Shown in pieces: positions 57,054 through 64,000 of a DNA stretch of 64,000 nucleotides. The notes beneath the pieces are model-generated. The model saw nothing but the letters and a program-made list of their open reading frames with translations. It was not told where the DNA came from and did not search any database. The position numbers and the translations under genes are program-made. Position 1 is the stretch's first letter, and every line of letters begins with the position of its first letter. Source of the stretch: Adiantum capillus-veneris (taxonomy: Eukaryota; Streptophyta; Polypodiopsida; Polypodiales; Pteridaceae); the NCBI GenBank assembly GCA_014529385.2, contig CM043962.1:40774598-40838597 (forward strand). The letters run 5' to 3'.

Positions 57054-57225
57054 TGTAAGAAACTAGGCAACTAGGCTCTCTTGGATCCTCCTCCCAACCT
57101 CCCTTTATAGGTGGGCTCCTAGCCCCTTTCCCTAGACGGATCCCCTGTCCACACTGCCTAGCCCAGCCCTTGGCCGTAGTCCTTGCCTAGCCTAGTTCTT
57201 AGGGTACACGACCCGTGTCCTGACA
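57054..57225 (-). mobile_element. Short LTR, copy 1 (172 bp)
   Basis: It runs TGTAAGAAACTAG to ccgtgtcctgaca. Directly right of it the minus strand reads aagggggaagtaa|TGTCAGG, a polypurine tract followed by an LTR start. It is therefore a 3' LTR of a minus-oriented element whose internal part lies to its right. Confidence 0.75.
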
Positions 57226-62292
<5,067 letters not shown>

Positions 62293-62482
62293 TGTAAGAA
62301 ACTAGACAACTAGGCTCTCTTGGATCCTCCTCCCAACCTCCCTTTATAGGTGGGCTCCTAGCCCCTTGCCCTAGACGGATCCCTTGTCCACACTGCCTAG
62401 CCCGGCCCTTGGCCGTAGTCCTTGCCTAGCTTAGTTCTTAGGGTACAAGACTCGTGTCCTAACAGTGGCCTTTGGCCTGACA
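62293..62482 (-). mobile_element. Short LTR, copy 2 (about 190 bp), shared between two internal regions
   Basis: TGTAAGAAACTAGACAAC to ggcctgaca. It matches 57054-57225 and has an extra ~18 bp (gtggcctttggcctgaca) at its right end. The PBS is on its left, and a second PPT (minus: ccaaggggggagtaa) on its right. A TATA element (minus CTATAAAGGG) lies at 62348-62342. Confidence 0.75.
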
Positions 62483-64000
62483 TTACTCCCCCCTTGGAGA
62501 AGCGTTTTCGTCCTCAAAAACAAGAGTGATGATACACTAATGTTTTCCACAGTGGCTTGCTTCATGGATCCAGCCGTTTGCTTGACCGAACACGGTTCAG
62601 TAGGAGGTTCAATGAAACCAAGAGTAAGATTTTGATTTTCCACAATGTTGCCCATTTGCAACCATCTGATTGTATCGGTTCATATCTAATCATAGTGTGT
62701 AGACTCCATATAGAACGCACATGAGCATGCTAAACGAGTTATCACAACAAAGATGTACCCAAAAGAGTACCACTTTCCATGAAAAGTAACTTGCCGATAT
62801 AACTCATCAACCAAGTTTAAGTCCTTGACTTGTTCTCAAATTTCATCAATAAACAACCCCACCATAACTAGTGTTCAAGGTTAAGAACCAAACTTAAACA
62901 TGAAGGGACTACGACTAATCGCCAACATGCTTTATCTGATGGCAAGCAAACTCCAAGTAGAGCAATAAATGCTTATGAATTGGATTGCTTGGTACTAATG
63001 TACGCACTTTTCATATCCTTTAGCACAAGATTATACTTTGTAATCTGCCTATCCCCTTAGATAACTGATAGTACTGGGGGTGTGTTTTCCCCACAGTTTA
63101 CAGACAATCTTCCCAGATGACTGGTAAACGGGGATCACAATATCATACAACATTGCTGAGGAATCAAAAATGTCCGGAATAACCATCGTGATTAACTTGA
63201 AAAATCCACAAGCACCCAAACCGAGCCATGACCTCTATTGGTGATTGGTAGACCCAAAAGTAATCTCATAGAGATACTGCACGTAGAGATCAAAATGCTT
63301 CATAAGCAACAACTTGAGGAACACGCATGCCATTCTAAATCAATTTTTCCTAAACACTAGGGCCCATAACACCTAGTGTGCATGCATTTAGCAAAAAACA
63401 GATCCGAACCTAGATATCCATGATCATCCTTGCCAATACTTATGGTGAATGTGATGTGCGTAGCACACAGGAAAGAGGAATGTAAATAGTTCTAAAAAGA
63501 AACTAAATACTTTCAGCCACAATCATTTTCAAGCCTTGCTGAAATGTTTGAACCATAATAGAAGGTGAAACATTAATCACTTCTAGGGACAAACAATGAA
63601 ACTGTTTCATTAACAACTCAGAGCCTTGCTATATGTATAAACAACCATCTGTAATGTTGTTTAGCAGTACTTGTACCTGAACAAATCATTCTAAGTATCC
63701 AAAAATTTTTGGCCACCGAAATTGCTCCTGATACATCAGGCTCAAAATGGTTTAGAAAACATATTTGACTAGCACCTAGGGACTTTGTCGTGACAGATGA
63801 AAAAGTGGGCGCCAATGTCAGTCCCAGAGACTCATATTCGCCACATGTGGAATCTGTCTCAACTAAGGATGTCTGGAAAAAGAACATCCTTCAAGTACAA
63901 GATGTACTTGTGTGTAGAGGTATCTGCAAACACTCTACGACGGGAGTGAGAGGAACCCTTATTAGCCTTGCTCCACACTAATTTTGGACACTATAGCCAA
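62483..64000 (-). mobile_element. Second, partial internal region of the same element (runs off the window)
   Basis: It is homologous to 57226-58880: shared strings include ccatgacctctattggtgatt, cactagggcccataacacc and gcacctagggactttgtcgt. The PPT-proximal frame IVENQNLTLGFIEPP is conserved with copy 1. The end lies beyond position 64000. Confidence 0.75.

Overview
The window looks like repeat-rich nuclear DNA of a land plant. It holds nested Ty3/gypsy chromoviruses with ~3 kb LTRs, Ty1/copia relics primed by initiator-Met tRNA, a decayed CACTA (En/Spm) element, many long (GA)n/(CT)n tracts and very little single-copy coding sequence. There is no bacterial or organellar signature. I cannot name the species; a plant with a large genome (fern, gymnosperm or similar) is an inference from the repeat load only.

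Layout. 1-300: 86-bp tandem repeat with palindromes. 661-2009: 1.34-kb TTAA-flanked terminal-inverted-repeat element. About 2.2-7.48 kb: decayed CACTA element, transposase on the minus strand, with a 270-bp foldback. 8.5-9.8 kb: copia-derived non-autonomous element. 12.3-14.9 kb: broken copia pol (minus). 17.0-19.26 kb: two further copia fragments. 19.29-42.6 kb: an old plus-strand gypsy element split into three pieces by two minus-strand chromoviruses, E1 (19897-29345, TSD AGTTT) and E2 (31700-41298, TSD TTCAG/TTCAC). 42.6-43.7 kb: duplicated segments and hairpins. 44.5-46.03 kb: second member of the non-autonomous copia family. 46.0-48.4 kb: copia gag relic (minus). 48.7-49.2 kb: unidentified minus-strand frame. 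51.86-52.37 kb: 75-bp units alternating with GA tracts. 52.4-55.1 kb: the only region that looks like host genes, a divergent histone H3-like sequence with a C-terminal extension, further exons, and an FCP1/HAD-phosphatase-like domain, all frame-disrupted. 55.6-56.8 kb: unidentified minus-strand frames. 57.05-64.0 kb: a tandem LTR-internal-LTR-internal array of a largely non-coding LTR element.

The strongest unusual signal is in E1 and E2. Both place a short ATG exon inside the transcribed part of the 5' LTR. It ends at a splice donor, and a matching acceptor lies just past the primer-binding site. It opens a conserved unrecognised frame that is followed by a second candidate intron and then Gag. 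Splicing would remove the LTR/PBS boundary, separating a protein-coding RNA from the genomic RNA. Both elements also lack protease and reverse transcriptase, yet keep RNase H remnants, integrase and a chromodomain. The second notable signal is the histone H3-like sequence upstream of the phosphatase-like exon.
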